Positions 32,882 through 41,448 of a stretch of 64,000 nt of DNA are shown here, piece by piece. Location of the stretch: NCBI RefSeq assembly GCF_000381985.1, contig NZ_KB907347.1:62001-126000 (forward strand), given 5' to 3'. The notes under the pieces were generated by a model. It was not told the DNA's origin. It did no database searches and saw nothing but the letters and a program-made list of their open reading frames with translations. The translations under genes were made by a program, and so were the position numbers. This stretch comes from Novispirillum itersonii subsp. itersonii ATCC 12639 (GTDB lineage Bacteria; Pseudomonadota; Alphaproteobacteria; Rhodospirillales; Rhodospirillaceae). Position 1 is the stretch's first letter. Each line of letters starts with the position of its first letter.

Positions 32882-35174
32882 CCTGTTCCGTCCTTGTGCG
32901 ATCTTTGCCGTTTTTCTGAGTGTCTGCCTTGTCTGTATCGCCCTGCCTGTCCGGCGGGCTGCGGCGGTGACGGACGGGCCGGAAAGTGCTTCTTCCCTGC
33001 CGGACGCTGTGCTGGACGATGTGACGGTGCGCCCGAAGGGGACCGTGCCGCTTTCGGCCTTTTCGGCAGACCCCGGCCCCCTGCGCCTGCGCGATGAAGC
33101 CGGGGAACAGAATTTCTTCATTCCGCTGGCCCGGACCGCAGTGCTGCGCGATGTGATCCTGACGCTGCGGTATACCAACTCGGTGTCTTTGCTTCCGGAC
33201 CGGTCGGTGCTGGCTGTCCGCCTGAATGAAGCGACGCTGGCCCAGATCCGTCTTGATCCTGCCCAGCCTGCCGGCGAGGCACGGATCCGGCTGCCCGCTG
33301 AGATGTGGCGCGGTGGCTTTAATAAGCTGACGCTGGCGGTCATCCAGCATTATGCCGACAGCTGTGAAGATTCGGTCGCCCCCGAACTGTGGACGGAGGT
33401 GGACCTGTCTCAGTCGCATCTGTCCTATGATCTGGGGCCGCTGGCCCGGCCTGTTGCACTGTCGGATCTTGGGGCGCTGTTTTCCCCCGGTCTGGGGGGG
33501 CAGCGTCAGGTGACGGTGCTGACCCCGGCAGGACCCGGGGCGGATGGACTGCGGCAGCGGGCCTTGCCGTATGTGGCGCAGGCACTGGCCCTGCGGCGGC
33601 AGTATGCACCGCTGGAGGTGCTGCACCGGGACTGGACGGCGGCAGGGCTGCCCGCAGATGTGCCCGGCGCGGTGCAGGTGCTGGTCGGTCTGCCGCAGGA
33701 TCTGGCCGCAGTGCTGCCGCCGCAGGCGCTGCCGGTGGTGGATGGTCCGCAGGCAACCCTGACCGATACCGGGGGCGGGCATAGCCGCCTGATCGTTACC
33801 GGACGGACGGAGGAGGAGGTGATCGCCGCCGCCCGGGGGCTGACCCTGATGAACGATGCCCTGACCCCGGATTCTCAGGTGACCTTCCCCCGCCGTGACG
33901 GTGGCGGCGGATCTTTACCGCTGGATGGCCGGATCAGCATGGAAGGGGGGAAAAGTTACCGCTTTCAGGCGCTTGGCTTCCGGACCGCGACGGTGCGGGG
34001 AAAGGGGGCATATCAGATCAGCGTGCCGTTGCCGATGGCACCGGATTACTACACCTATGAGAATGCAAAAGTTGTCCTGAAACTCGATTTCTCCTACGGG
34101 GCCGGACTGGGGGCAGGGTCCATCCTGAACTTCAGGATCAATGACCGGCAGATCCATGGGCATGCGATGGACAATAAGAACGGGGCCAGTTTTCAGGACT
34201 ATCTGATCACTTTTCCGGTCAATCTGCTGAAACCCGGTGCCAATGCGCTGTTGATTGACATCAACAGCCAGCCGCCGGTCAGCGGCGGGGAATGTGTCGG
34301 CAGCCGGGGGCGGCACCTGATGGTACAGGTCTCTGACAGCTCGGTGATTACCCTGCCGGAGGCCGGAAAAGCGGCCATGCTGCCGGATCTGGCCCGTTTC
34401 GCGGCCTCGGGGTATCCCTATGTCGGGGGGGATGGCCGGGGGGCCGGGACGGTCTATCTGGGGTCGGCTGACCTGATTGGTCCGGCCCTGACATTGACCG
34501 GGCGGATGGCTCAGGCGGCCCGTGGCCCGGTGGATGGTCTTCAGGTCGTGGTCGGCCTGCCCGCTCCGCTGTCCGGGCAGGCCCTTGTTCTGGCAACCAC
34601 GGCCCAGCTTCAGCGTGAGGATTTCGGGCCGTGGGCGGTGTCTCTGTCGAAGGTAAAAGCCTGGCCGTACCGGGCGTTGCAGGATTTGCGCACGGCCACC
34701 ACCGGGCCTGAGCTGTCTCTCGGCGGGCTTGGGGGCCTGTTGGGCGGCACCGCGGCAAAACCGGCGCTGCCGGATGAGGAGTGGATGCAGCAGAAAAGCA
34801 GTCTGGGTGATAAAGCCGCCCTGACGGCCTTCCGCAATCCGGCAGGACAGGGGGACGACCTGTTGACGGTGGTGGCGGCGGAAACTCCGGCGGTTCTGGC
34901 GGCCCGGGTGAACGATCTGATCGGCCCCGGCCTGTGGGGCCAGTTGCAGGGGGATCTGGCGGTCTGGGGGAAAGGCGGTCAGGATCTGCTGACACTTCAG
35001 GTCTCGGAACATTATCAGGTGGGCCGTGACAATCCGTTGCTTCTGCTGCGTCTGATCCTGTCCGCGAACCCGTGGTACTGGATGGCAGGGGCCGCAGGTG
35101 TCTCGGGCCTGTTCACCCTGCTGCTGTGGCAGATGATCCGCCGCCGCCGCCAGAACTTTATGGGGAAGTCGTGA
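32874..35174 (+). CDS. bcsB: cellulose synthase periplasmic subunit BcsB
   Basis: A 766-residue protein with a signal sequence (FAVFLSVCLVCIALPVRRAAA), two carbohydrate-binding/flavodoxin-like repeats in the periplasm and a C-terminal anchor helix WYWMAGAAGVSGLFTLLLWQM followed by a basic tail. BcsB motifs: LTLRYTNSVSLLPDRSVLAVRLNEATLA, HYADSCEDSVAPELWTEVD, and ANALLIDINSQPPVSGGECVG. It guides the nascent glucan across the periplasm and stabilises BcsA. ATG 32874 was preferred over the upstream in-frame start at 32808. The stop shares one base with the bcsZ ATG. Confidence 0.94.
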   Translation: MSNLFRPCAIFAVFLSVCLVCIALPVRRAAAVTDGPESASSLPDAVLDDVTVRPKGTVPLSAFSADPGPLRLRDEAGEQNFFIPLARTAVLRDVILTLRYTNSVSLLPDRSVLAVRLNEATLAQIRLDPAQPAGEARIRLPAEMWRGGFNKLTLAVIQHYADSCEDSVAPELWTEVDLSQSHLSYDLGPLARPVALSDLGALFSPGLGGQRQVTVLTPAGPGADGLRQRALPYVAQALALRRQYAPLEVLHRDWTAAGLPADVPGAVQVLVGLPQDLAAVLPPQALPVVDGPQATLTDTGGGHSRLIVTGRTEEEVIAAARGLTLMNDALTPDSQVTFPRRDGGGGSLPLDGRISMEGGKSYRFQALGFRTATVRGKGAYQISVPLPMAPDYYTYENAKVVLKLDFSYGAGLGAGSILNFRINDRQIHGHAMDNKNGASFQDYLITFPVNLLKPGANALLIDINSQPPVSGGECVGSRGRHLMVQVSDSSVITLPEAGKAAMLPDLARFAASGYPYVGGDGRGAGTVYLGSADLIGPALTLTGRMAQAARGPVDGLQVVVGLPAPLSGQALVLATTAQLQREDFGPWAVSLSKVKAWPYRALQDLRTATTGPELSLGGLGGLLGGTAAKPALPDEEWMQQKSSLGDKAALTAFRNPAGQGDDLLTVVAAETPAVLAARVNDLIGPGLWGQLQGDLAVWGKGGQDLLTLQVSEHYQVGRDNPLLLLRLILSANPWYWMAGAAGVSGLFTLLLWQMIRRRRQNFMGKS

Positions 35175-36205
35175 TGGGATGGCGTACCGTGCTGTGCGTG
35201 GGGGGGCTTCTGGCCCTGCTGCTGCCCCTGACCGGATGCTTTGGTCCTGCGCCCCGGCTGGACGGGGCCCTGTGGGCAGAATACACCCGCCGCTTTGTCA
35301 CGGCGGAGGGGCGGGTGATTGATGCCGACAGCGGTCAGCCCGGCATCACGCATACCGAGGCACAGGGGTACGGCCTGCTGCTGGCTGAGGCGGCAGGGGA
35401 CCGCGATACCTTTGAGAGACTCTGGCAATGGACCCGGCAGACTTTGCGGCGGTCAGACGGATTGTTTTCATGGAAATACGGGGTCTGCGGCCTGCCGCAG
35501 GGCTGTGTTCTTGACGCGAACAATGCCAGTGACGGCGATATTCTGATTGCCTGGGCCCTGCTGCGGGCCGGGCGGGCCTGGGACCGGCCTGACTATGTCG
35601 AGGCCGCCCGGACGATCAGCACTGCGGTGGCAGAGCGGCAGACGGTGCAGATCGGTGGCCTGACCCTGCTGTTGCCCGGCAGCGAAGGGTTTGTCCGGGC
35701 TCAGGCCGTGACTGTCAATCCGTCGTACTGGATCTTCCCTGCCTTCCGTGATTTTGCGGCAGCCTTCGGGCATCCGGCCTGGGCGGCCCTGACCCGGTCA
35801 TCCCTGACACTGCTGCAGCAGGCGCGGTTCGGTCACTGGTCCCTGCCGCCGGACTGGCTGCTGGTGGAAAACGGTCAGGTCTCTCTGGCCCCTGATCAGC
35901 TGCCGCAATACGGGTTTAATGCGGTACGGGTGCCGCTGAATCTGGTGTGGGGCGGGCAGACCGATGCCGCGTTGCTGGCCCCGTTCCGGGCCTTCTGGTC
36001 TGCGCCCCGGGACGGGGCCGTCCCGGCATGGGTTGACCTGCGCAGCGGCGAAGTGGCCCCCTATGGCTGGCAGACGGGGATGGCGGCGGTTGCCGCCGTG
36101 ACCGAAGGGCGGGCGGATCTGCCACGCCCGGGGGCGGAGGACGGCTATTATTCGTGGAGTCTTGCCCTTCTGGCCCGTGTCGCCCAGACGGATCTGGCCC
36201 GGTGA
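35174..36205 (+). CDS. bcsZ: endo-1,4-beta-glucanase, family GH8
   Basis: A 343-residue cellulase. The N-terminus LLALLLPLTGCFG ends in a lipobox (L-T-G-C), so it is predicted to be a lipoprotein rather than freely periplasmic. GH8 residues: Glu62 in GITHTEAQGYGLLLA (acid) and Asp120 in NNASDGDILIAWALL. It trims glucan during synthesis, and bcs loci usually need it for normal cellulose. ATG 35174 overlaps the bcsB stop by one base. The in-frame sequence upstream belongs to the bcsB region and is excluded. It overlaps the following TPR gene by four bases (GTGA). Confidence 0.93.
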   Translation: MGWRTVLCVGGLLALLLPLTGCFGPAPRLDGALWAEYTRRFVTAEGRVIDADSGQPGITHTEAQGYGLLLAEAAGDRDTFERLWQWTRQTLRRSDGLFSWKYGVCGLPQGCVLDANNASDGDILIAWALLRAGRAWDRPDYVEAARTISTAVAERQTVQIGGLTLLLPGSEGFVRAQAVTVNPSYWIFPAFRDFAAAFGHPAWAALTRSSLTLLQQARFGHWSLPPDWLLVENGQVSLAPDQLPQYGFNAVRVPLNLVWGGQTDAALLAPFRAFWSAPRDGAVPAWVDLRSGEVAPYGWQTGMAAVAAVTEGRADLPRPGAEDGYYSWSLALLARVAQTDLAR

Positions 36206-37527
36206 AGGGCGCCGGTATCGCCGGGGTGGTGATGTGCGCTCTGCTGGCCGGAACCGCCTGCGCTGAGGATGATCAGATCGGGCAGCTTCTGGAAGACCGC
36301 AAGCTGCCCGCCACCGTTCAGTCTTCCGGACCGGAGCGCCCGGCAGAGCCGCCGCGTCGGCCCCAGAGACCGGAGGTGCAGCCCCGGCCATCCTTGCTTC
36401 TGCCCCCGGCACCGCTGCCGCAGAAAGAGGAGGGGCCGGAACCGGATGTGGACACGTCTGGCCTGTGGTTTCATCTGCGGCAGGGCAACCCTGAGGCCGC
36501 CCGGAGTGATCTGGCCCGCCTGCGCCGTCAGAATCCCGGCTGGAGCCCGCCGGAGGATCTGCTGCTGGCGCTGTCGGCCCCGACGCCTGTGACGGCCCCG
36601 GTTCCGCCGCGCGGTGGCAGGGCGGCGACGGATCCGGCTGCCGGAGCGGAACGCCGGGGCTGGCAGGCCCTGTCCGCCGGAAAACCGGAGCAGGCCCGCG
36701 ACTGGTTCGGGCGGGCCACAAAGACCCTGTCCGCCCGGGAAGGGCTGGGCCGGGCGCTGGTGGCGCTGGATGATGGCAAGGCCGTGCGTGAACTGGTCGA
36801 GGACGATCCCCGGCTGGGGCCAGCACTGGCCGAAGCCGCGCTGGGCCGGGCGCTGGAGGGCGTGGACCGGGGGGATCGTCCGGATCTGATCATGATGCGG
36901 TTGATGCTGGCCACGGATCTGGGGCGCCCTGATGCGTGGGAAACGGCTGGCTGGCGCTGGCTGGGGCGGGATCAGGCGGCGCTGGCGCTGGAGGCTTTTA
37001 CCCGTGCCGGTCCGGTGGAAGGGGCCCGGTTCGGGCGGGTTCTGGCCGCCCGGACGCAGGGGGACGGGGCCGAGGCTGAGGCGCTGGCCTGTGATGCGGC
37101 AAAGATGTCGGCCCGTCTGGCGCAGGCCTGCGGTGACGCTCTGGCAGGGCGGCAGCTGACAGCGTATCAGGCCGGAGAGTTCTCTGTGGCCCTGCGTCTG
37201 GGGGAAGAGATCGCGGCCCTGCCGGGGGACTGGGCCGGGCCTGAGCAGCTGCGGGGCTGGTCACTGTTCCGGCTAGGGCGACCGGCGGAGGCGGCGGAGC
37301 TGTTCTCCCGCCTTTACGATGCCGGGCAGAGCCCGCAACTGGCTGCCGCGCTGGCACAGAGCCTGACGGCTGCCGGACGGGGGGAGGACCTGCGCCGCCG
37401 GGCCGCCGCCGGAGACCGCCTGTTGATGCGGATTGTGCAGGCGCAGGCCGGGGCGACGGCCTGGGGGCGCAAGCAGTTTGACCTTGCGGCCCGTTATGCC
37501 GATGCTCTGTCCGCCGACAACCCCTGA
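36202..37527 (+). CDS. periplasmic TPR protein (BcsC N-terminal-like scaffold)
   Basis: A 441-residue protein starting at GTG 36202 inside the bcsZ stop. Signal peptide MKGAGIAGVVMCALLAGTACA. A proline-rich linker (about residues 45-75: PPRRPQRPEVQPRPSLLLPPAP) precedes helical repeats with alanine/leucine-rich TPR character (GWQALSAGKPEQARDWFGRAT, WLGRDQAALALEAFTRAG, LRGWSLFRLGRPAEAAELFSRLYDAG). This corresponds to the periplasmic TPR part of BcsC but ends before any outer-membrane barrel; the barrel is a separate gene 32 bp downstream. Role: scaffold in the periplasm for cellulose export, by inference from order and architecture. Confidence 0.75.
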   Translation: MKGAGIAGVVMCALLAGTACAEDDQIGQLLEDRKLPATVQSSGPERPAEPPRRPQRPEVQPRPSLLLPPAPLPQKEEGPEPDVDTSGLWFHLRQGNPEAARSDLARLRRQNPGWSPPEDLLLALSAPTPVTAPVPPRGGRAATDPAAGAERRGWQALSAGKPEQARDWFGRATKTLSAREGLGRALVALDDGKAVRELVEDDPRLGPALAEAALGRALEGVDRGDRPDLIMMRLMLATDLGRPDAWETAGWRWLGRDQAALALEAFTRAGPVEGARFGRVLAARTQGDGAEAEALACDAAKMSARLAQACGDALAGRQLTAYQAGEFSVALRLGEEIAALPGDWAGPEQLRGWSLFRLGRPAEAAELFSRLYDAGQSPQLAAALAQSLTAAGRGEDLRRRAAAGDRLLMRIVQAQAGATAWGRKQFDLAARYADALSADNP

Positions 37528-37559
37528 TACCCCGGCCCCGGAAAGGACGTCATTCCGCT

Positions 37560-38783
37560 ATGACCAGAACTGTTCTCCTGCTGTCTGTTGCTGTCCTGTT
37601 GTCTGCGGCTCCGGCCGGGGCGGAGCCCCTGCCGGATCTGGGGGAGACCCTTGGGGATCTGGGGCAGTCGCTGGGGACGCTGGCCGGACGAAGCGACTGG
37701 CAGGCCGGGACCGGTGCCGAGCGCCGGTCCACCAATGGGACGCATGGCGAAGGCAGCCTGCACATCACGGTGGAGCGGGCCTATGCCGAAGGGATGGTCG
37801 ATGACTGGCGGCTGACGCTGATGGTGGTCAGGGCAGAGATCAACACCGGCTTTGCCGCCGGTGCCATCGGGCGACGTCCGGGCGGGGGGGAACGGTCCAG
37901 CCCTCTGGCGGAGGCTGATGTTGTTTTTCCGACCCTGACCCTGAGGCAGGAAAGCGATGACTGGACCACACTGCTGCGGGTCGGCACCACCCCGCTGGGG
38001 GGGGCCGTGTCGGCCCGGCTGTCCGGGCGGGCTGAACTGACCCATTATGGGGATGATGTCATTCTGGGGGGGAAGGTTTTTGCTGAGCCGGTGGTCTCCA
38101 GCATGCTGTCCTACACCGGGATGCGGGATCCGGTGAGCGGAGACAGCTGGGGCCGGGTCATGGATATGGGCGGCGGGGCGCAGGCAATCTGGTTGCCCTG
38201 GCCGCAGGTTGGGGTTGGCCTGAGCGGTGAGGCGGCGGCCCTGCAGGGCGAGGATGTCAAGGATAACACCCGGGTTTCTGCCCGGCTGGATCTGTCGTAT
38301 GACCTGAAGCCGGATGGCTTTGATCATCTGCGCGTCGGGCCCTTCGCCTCGTATGCGCGGTTTGCCCATAATCTCAGTCATTATACGTGGGGGCATGGTG
38401 GGTATTACAGCCCGTCGCAGGATCTGCGGCAGGGGCTGGCGCTGGATGCCCTGACCACGGAGGGGCAACGCTGGCAGGTGGAGGCCAGAGCATCGGTTGC
38501 TCTGGCGCAGGCCGAGGAGGATGCCGCCCCGCGCTTCTGGCTGGGGGATGATGCGGGCGGGCAGTATGACGCCAGCCGCACGGATGGCGTCAACGGGCAG
38601 GTGTCCCTGCGGGCCAGCGCCCTGCTGGGCGATCATCTGATCCTGTCAGGGTTCAGCCGTTATCAGGCGGCCCCGCAGTATACCGACGTTGCCATCGGGG
38701 CCTTTCTGACCATTCCGTTTTCGGCCCGGGGCGGGGTTTTCAGTGCCGATCTGCCCGACAGCGTGTTTACCCCGTTCCGATAA
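37560..38783 (+). CDS. BcsC C-terminal-like outer-membrane barrel protein
   Basis: A 407-residue protein with a signal peptide (MTRTVLLLSVAVLLSAAPAGA) and beta-strand-rich sequence in alternating aromatic/polar pattern. BcsC_C features: LLRVGTTPLGGAVSARLSG, YTWGHGGYYSPSQDLRQGLALDAL, and the C-terminal strand of an outer-membrane barrel with terminal Phe-Arg (SDLPDSVFTPFR region). It is the cellulose export channel normally fused to the TPR domains. ATG 37560 is behind an AAAGGA 13 bases upstream. It is the last gene of the cellulose operon; the next feature is an IS remnant. Confidence 0.85.
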   Translation: MTRTVLLLSVAVLLSAAPAGAEPLPDLGETLGDLGQSLGTLAGRSDWQAGTGAERRSTNGTHGEGSLHITVERAYAEGMVDDWRLTLMVVRAEINTGFAAGAIGRRPGGGERSSPLAEADVVFPTLTLRQESDDWTTLLRVGTTPLGGAVSARLSGRAELTHYGDDVILGGKVFAEPVVSSMLSYTGMRDPVSGDSWGRVMDMGGGAQAIWLPWPQVGVGLSGEAAALQGEDVKDNTRVSARLDLSYDLKPDGFDHLRVGPFASYARFAHNLSHYTWGHGGYYSPSQDLRQGLALDALTTEGQRWQVEARASVALAQAEEDAAPRFWLGDDAGGQYDASRTDGVNGQVSLRASALLGDHLILSGFSRYQAAPQYTDVAIGAFLTIPFSARGGVFSADLPDSVFTPFR

Positions 38784-38868
38784 GCAGCGGTCAGACGGTG
38801 TGGCGCCCGGTGGTCGGCAGCGGCATGAGGATCACCCTATCGTAACGAGGCAGGACCGGAAGGGGGCT

Positions 38869-39395
38869 TGACCTGAGACCGAAGTTTCCTCCGGTTATGG
38901 GTGGAGGCCCGTGTGGTTTTGATGCCCGAAGCGGGCGCTGATGGCAAGCAGGGCTGAGGCATGCCCCAGCCCTGCTTACGTCGCTGCGTTTGCTGCGGTT
39001 TCGATGGGAGTGAGGCCGCGCATGATTGTAATCGTCCTTCCAGTCGGCGACCAGCGCCAGGCATTCGCGGGTGAAGTCATCGGCCACGGTCAGGATGCGG
39101 CACCGCCGCCCGTCACTGAAGGCGTCGGCGACGAAATCCAGCGACCAGCGTTGGTTTGTCTCTTGCGGTCGCCATCGGTGCCCGCGTGCCCAAAGCACAC
39201 TTGCGCCCGCCCCGCCGCCGCACCTGGAGCTTTTCTTCTGCGCCTGCGGCACACATCCCCTGTCGCATAAGCGGCCTCCTGTTCCTTCAGGATGCCGATG
39301 ATCTGTTCTTCCGTGAACCGGCTGCGTTTCATAGTCCGTCATCCGTAGATGACGAACTCTACCCAAATCTGGAGGAATTTGCCGGTCTCAGGCCA
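38869..39395 (-). mobile_element. deleted IS3-family element with both terminal inverted repeats
   Basis: Both ends align: TGACCTGAGACCG at 38869 and, on the minus strand from 39395, TGGCCTGAGACCGG, followed in both by a TTCCTCC core and a GGGT(A/G)G. The element is about 527 bp, under half of a normal IS3-type IS. No matching target-site duplication is seen (flanks GGCT and ACTT). It separates the cellulose operon from the AT-richer island. Confidence 0.8.
38960..39332 (-). pseudogene. IS3-family transposase remnants (orfA and orfB pieces)
   Basis: orfA starts intact at ATG 39332 (MKRSRFTEEQIIGILKEQEA) but collapses after about 27 residues. In another frame an orfB fragment reads NQRWSLDFVADAFSDGRR and then DDFTRECLALVAD, the start of the DDE integrase core with the first Asp. 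It then jumps to WKDDYNHARPHS from the far end of orfB. The second Asp and the catalytic Glu are deleted, so it cannot transpose alone. Coordinates are approximate because of frameshifts and deletions. Confidence 0.82.
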
Positions 39396-39437
39396 ACTTG
39401 ATCAAAATGCTCTCTGGCAATACCGGCGGGTTCAATA

Positions 39438-40367
39438 TTACGGGAGCACCCACTCCGAATACCCCATCCCCGAGCGGCCAAAGCCGTTCCCATTATGGAA
39501 CATATAGCGGCGGCCTTCTACCTGAACGACGCAGGGATAAGCCATCATCGCATCGTTCCAGCCTATGTCACCTGGCTGTAGCCCTGCTGGATCGTCTTTA
39601 CGATCCCAAACCAGCCCGTCCTTAGATACGGCGTGTCCGATCCGATAGGCGCCATCCCCGTCCCGGAAATCCAGACTGTGGCGATAACTGAACCACATTT
39701 CCAAGCCATCCGTCGTAAGCATGACGCTTGGGCGGGTATTGGCTTCCATCGGGTGTAGTGGGGGGATACACAACTGATTCGGCTGCCTCCAACTCAATCC
39801 ATCGTTGGATTCCGCATATTTGATAACGTAGATGGGTTCAAATTTCCCAGCGACGGCTTCCCATTTGATGCCGGAACCGTACCACATCCGCCAGCGACCT
39901 TGATCTGCCATCACGTAGGGAGACATGGTCATATGCGGCTCCAAGGGAGTGCGATCCACCACCGGGCCATCGAAGCGACGCTGAAAGCTTAAACCACCAT
40001 CCCGACTGACAGCCAACCCACAGGAAACTCTATAGGGGACGGTCGTACAGCGGCTCCAGCCTGTGTAATACATCCATACCTCGTCCCCCACGGACAGCAC
40101 GCAGCCAACCATGACCCCATCTTCATCATGGCATCCAGGGGCCCCCAATTCCATGACCGGTTCAGGGTGGACATAAATAACCTTTGACGGATCTTCAAGA
40201 TCAACATCAATAAAACTGGTCCGGCTACGTCCTATTTCATCGCGAGTAGCGTAATAAACGCGGATACGATCTTCCTGAACCAGGGCTGATGGTACCTGAG
40301 CATGGCTCTGTGACCACGCGCGGGTTCCATCGGGTTTAAAGATCTTGCCTCTCTGCTGCCACGCCAT
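39438..40367 (-). CDS. five-bladed beta-propeller glycosidase-like protein
   Basis: A 309-residue protein with repeated strand-turn motifs of the GH43/GH32/GH130-like propeller superfamily: IRVYYATRDEIGRSRTSFIDVDL, DEVWMYYTGWSRCT, RWRMWYGSGIKW, LEMWFSYRHSLDFRDGDGAYRIGHAVSKDGLVWDR, and GRRYMFHNGNGFGRSG. These are sugar-active or sugar-binding folds; no confirmed catalytic acid is assigned. ATG 40367 follows AAGGGTTGAT and starts 4 bases after the preceding gene's stop. It is the last gene of the AT-richer island operon, suggesting trimming or recognition of the glycan built upstream. Confidence 0.65.
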   Translation of the reverse strand: MAWQQRGKIFKPDGTRAWSQSHAQVPSALVQEDRIRVYYATRDEIGRSRTSFIDVDLEDPSKVIYVHPEPVMELGAPGCHDEDGVMVGCVLSVGDEVWMYYTGWSRCTTVPYRVSCGLAVSRDGGLSFQRRFDGPVVDRTPLEPHMTMSPYVMADQGRWRMWYGSGIKWEAVAGKFEPIYVIKYAESNDGLSWRQPNQLCIPPLHPMEANTRPSVMLTTDGLEMWFSYRHSLDFRDGDGAYRIGHAVSKDGLVWDRKDDPAGLQPGDIGWNDAMMAYPCVVQVEGRRYMFHNGNGFGRSGMGYSEWVLP

Positions 40368-40371
40368 AATA

Positions 40372-41448
40372 TCAACCCTTCTTAGCAATTTTCAGGAAAA
40401 GCGCGCCGCCGCTAAGAAAGCTGCGGAGGACGCGGTCGCCACAATTCTTCTGCACACGGTCGGCGACTGTGCGTGGGCCAGCCCCATGGCTCCATTCGTA
40501 ATCATCGAAAACAATCCATCCGCCATCGGCTAAGCGCTGACTCCAAAGGGTGTAGTCCTCGCTCACCGCGTCTTCATCATGGTTTCCGTCAATGTGAAGC
40601 AGGGAAATAGAACCTGCGATCGGAGTGCTGCCGAACTCAGGCGATTCAATGGCACTGACTGAATTGTATATGGACCACGCCTCAGCCGAGGGGCGGCGCA
40701 TATAATTAAAGGAACTCCCCGCACTCGGCGCAGCGGTAGCCATCAGGAAACCTTGAAACACTGTTTGCCAGTCCCAGACCGCGGACAGACTTTGGATTTC
40801 TGCAGGCGAATCCTTCTGTACAGAGATATCCATGTTCCAAGGGTCCACCGCAAGGACGGTGCCCATTCCCTGATGAGCGGCTAATCGGTTTAGCAAAAAA
40901 GCGCTTTTACCAAAGAATGTGCCGATTTCCACGATGTCGCCTTTCGGAGCATCGGCCATCACCGCGCAGAGCGCCAAGGCTTTTTCCTCGCGGCACTCAC
41001 CGTAAAGATTAGCGGAGTAATACAGAAGGCTGGCAATGAATGCGGGAGAATACGGGACGGGGGCGCCAGCCAGTCGAGCGATCTCTTCCATTCGTTCTGA
41101 CAGGCCATCCCACGCAGTTCTGACAAGGAGGCTCTGTCGCTCATAGGGCGATGGCTGCATCAGGCGCACAGACTGCGGCAAGATGTCGGCGTGAAGGGTC
41201 AGGAAGTGAAAGGTAGGAGCATGAGAGGTGTAAATGTGACTAACCTCCCAATCTTTCAGTAACTGGGTCAGTTCCTGAAAAAAAGCCGGAGCCTGAAGAT
41301 AAGGCAATGGGGCCCAACCATCGAAACGGTCGGCATAAGGATCGGGCTGGAGGGCTGACGCGCCAAAGACTTTGCGGCCATGACGATGGCCCTCTTCGAT
41401 CATCTGCAGCGCACCCTCTAAGCAAGAGGGAAATACTAGAATAGTCAC
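40372..41448 (-). CDS. class I SAM methyltransferase with an N-terminal ATP-grasp-like subdomain
   Basis: A 358-residue protein. Residues from about 145 onward form a Methyltransf_24-like fold: GDIVEIGTFFGKSAFLLNRLA (motif I), VLAVDPWNMD (motif II), and SLLHIDGNHDEDAVSEDYTLWSQRLADGGWIVFDDYEW, typical of sugar O-methyltransferases. The first about 90 residues (TILVFPSCLEGALQMIEEGHRHGRKVFGASA) look like the N-terminal Rossmann piece of ATP-grasp ligases, with no ATP-grasp domain after it. Start chosen at GTG 41448, overlapping the preceding stop as GTGA; TTG 41463 is the other option. Probable role: methylating a sugar in the island's glycan. Confidence 0.65.
   Translation of the reverse strand: MTILVFPSCLEGALQMIEEGHRHGRKVFGASALQPDPYADRFDGWAPLPYLQAPAFFQELTQLLKDWEVSHIYTSHAPTFHFLTLHADILPQSVRLMQPSPYERQSLLVRTAWDGLSERMEEIARLAGAPVPYSPAFIASLLYYSANLYGECREEKALALCAVMADAPKGDIVEIGTFFGKSAFLLNRLAAHQGMGTVLAVDPWNMDISVQKDSPAEIQSLSAVWDWQTVFQGFLMATAAPSAGSSFNYMRRPSAEAWSIYNSVSAIESPEFGSTPIAGSISLLHIDGNHDEDAVSEDYTLWSQRLADGGWIVFDDYEWSHGAGPRTVADRVQKNCGDRVLRSFLSGGALFLKIAKKG

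Noticed and set aside
38791-39366. 191-residue frame as a functional transposase
   Set aside because: It joins incompatible pieces of orfA and orfB; two of three DDE catalytic residues are deleted.
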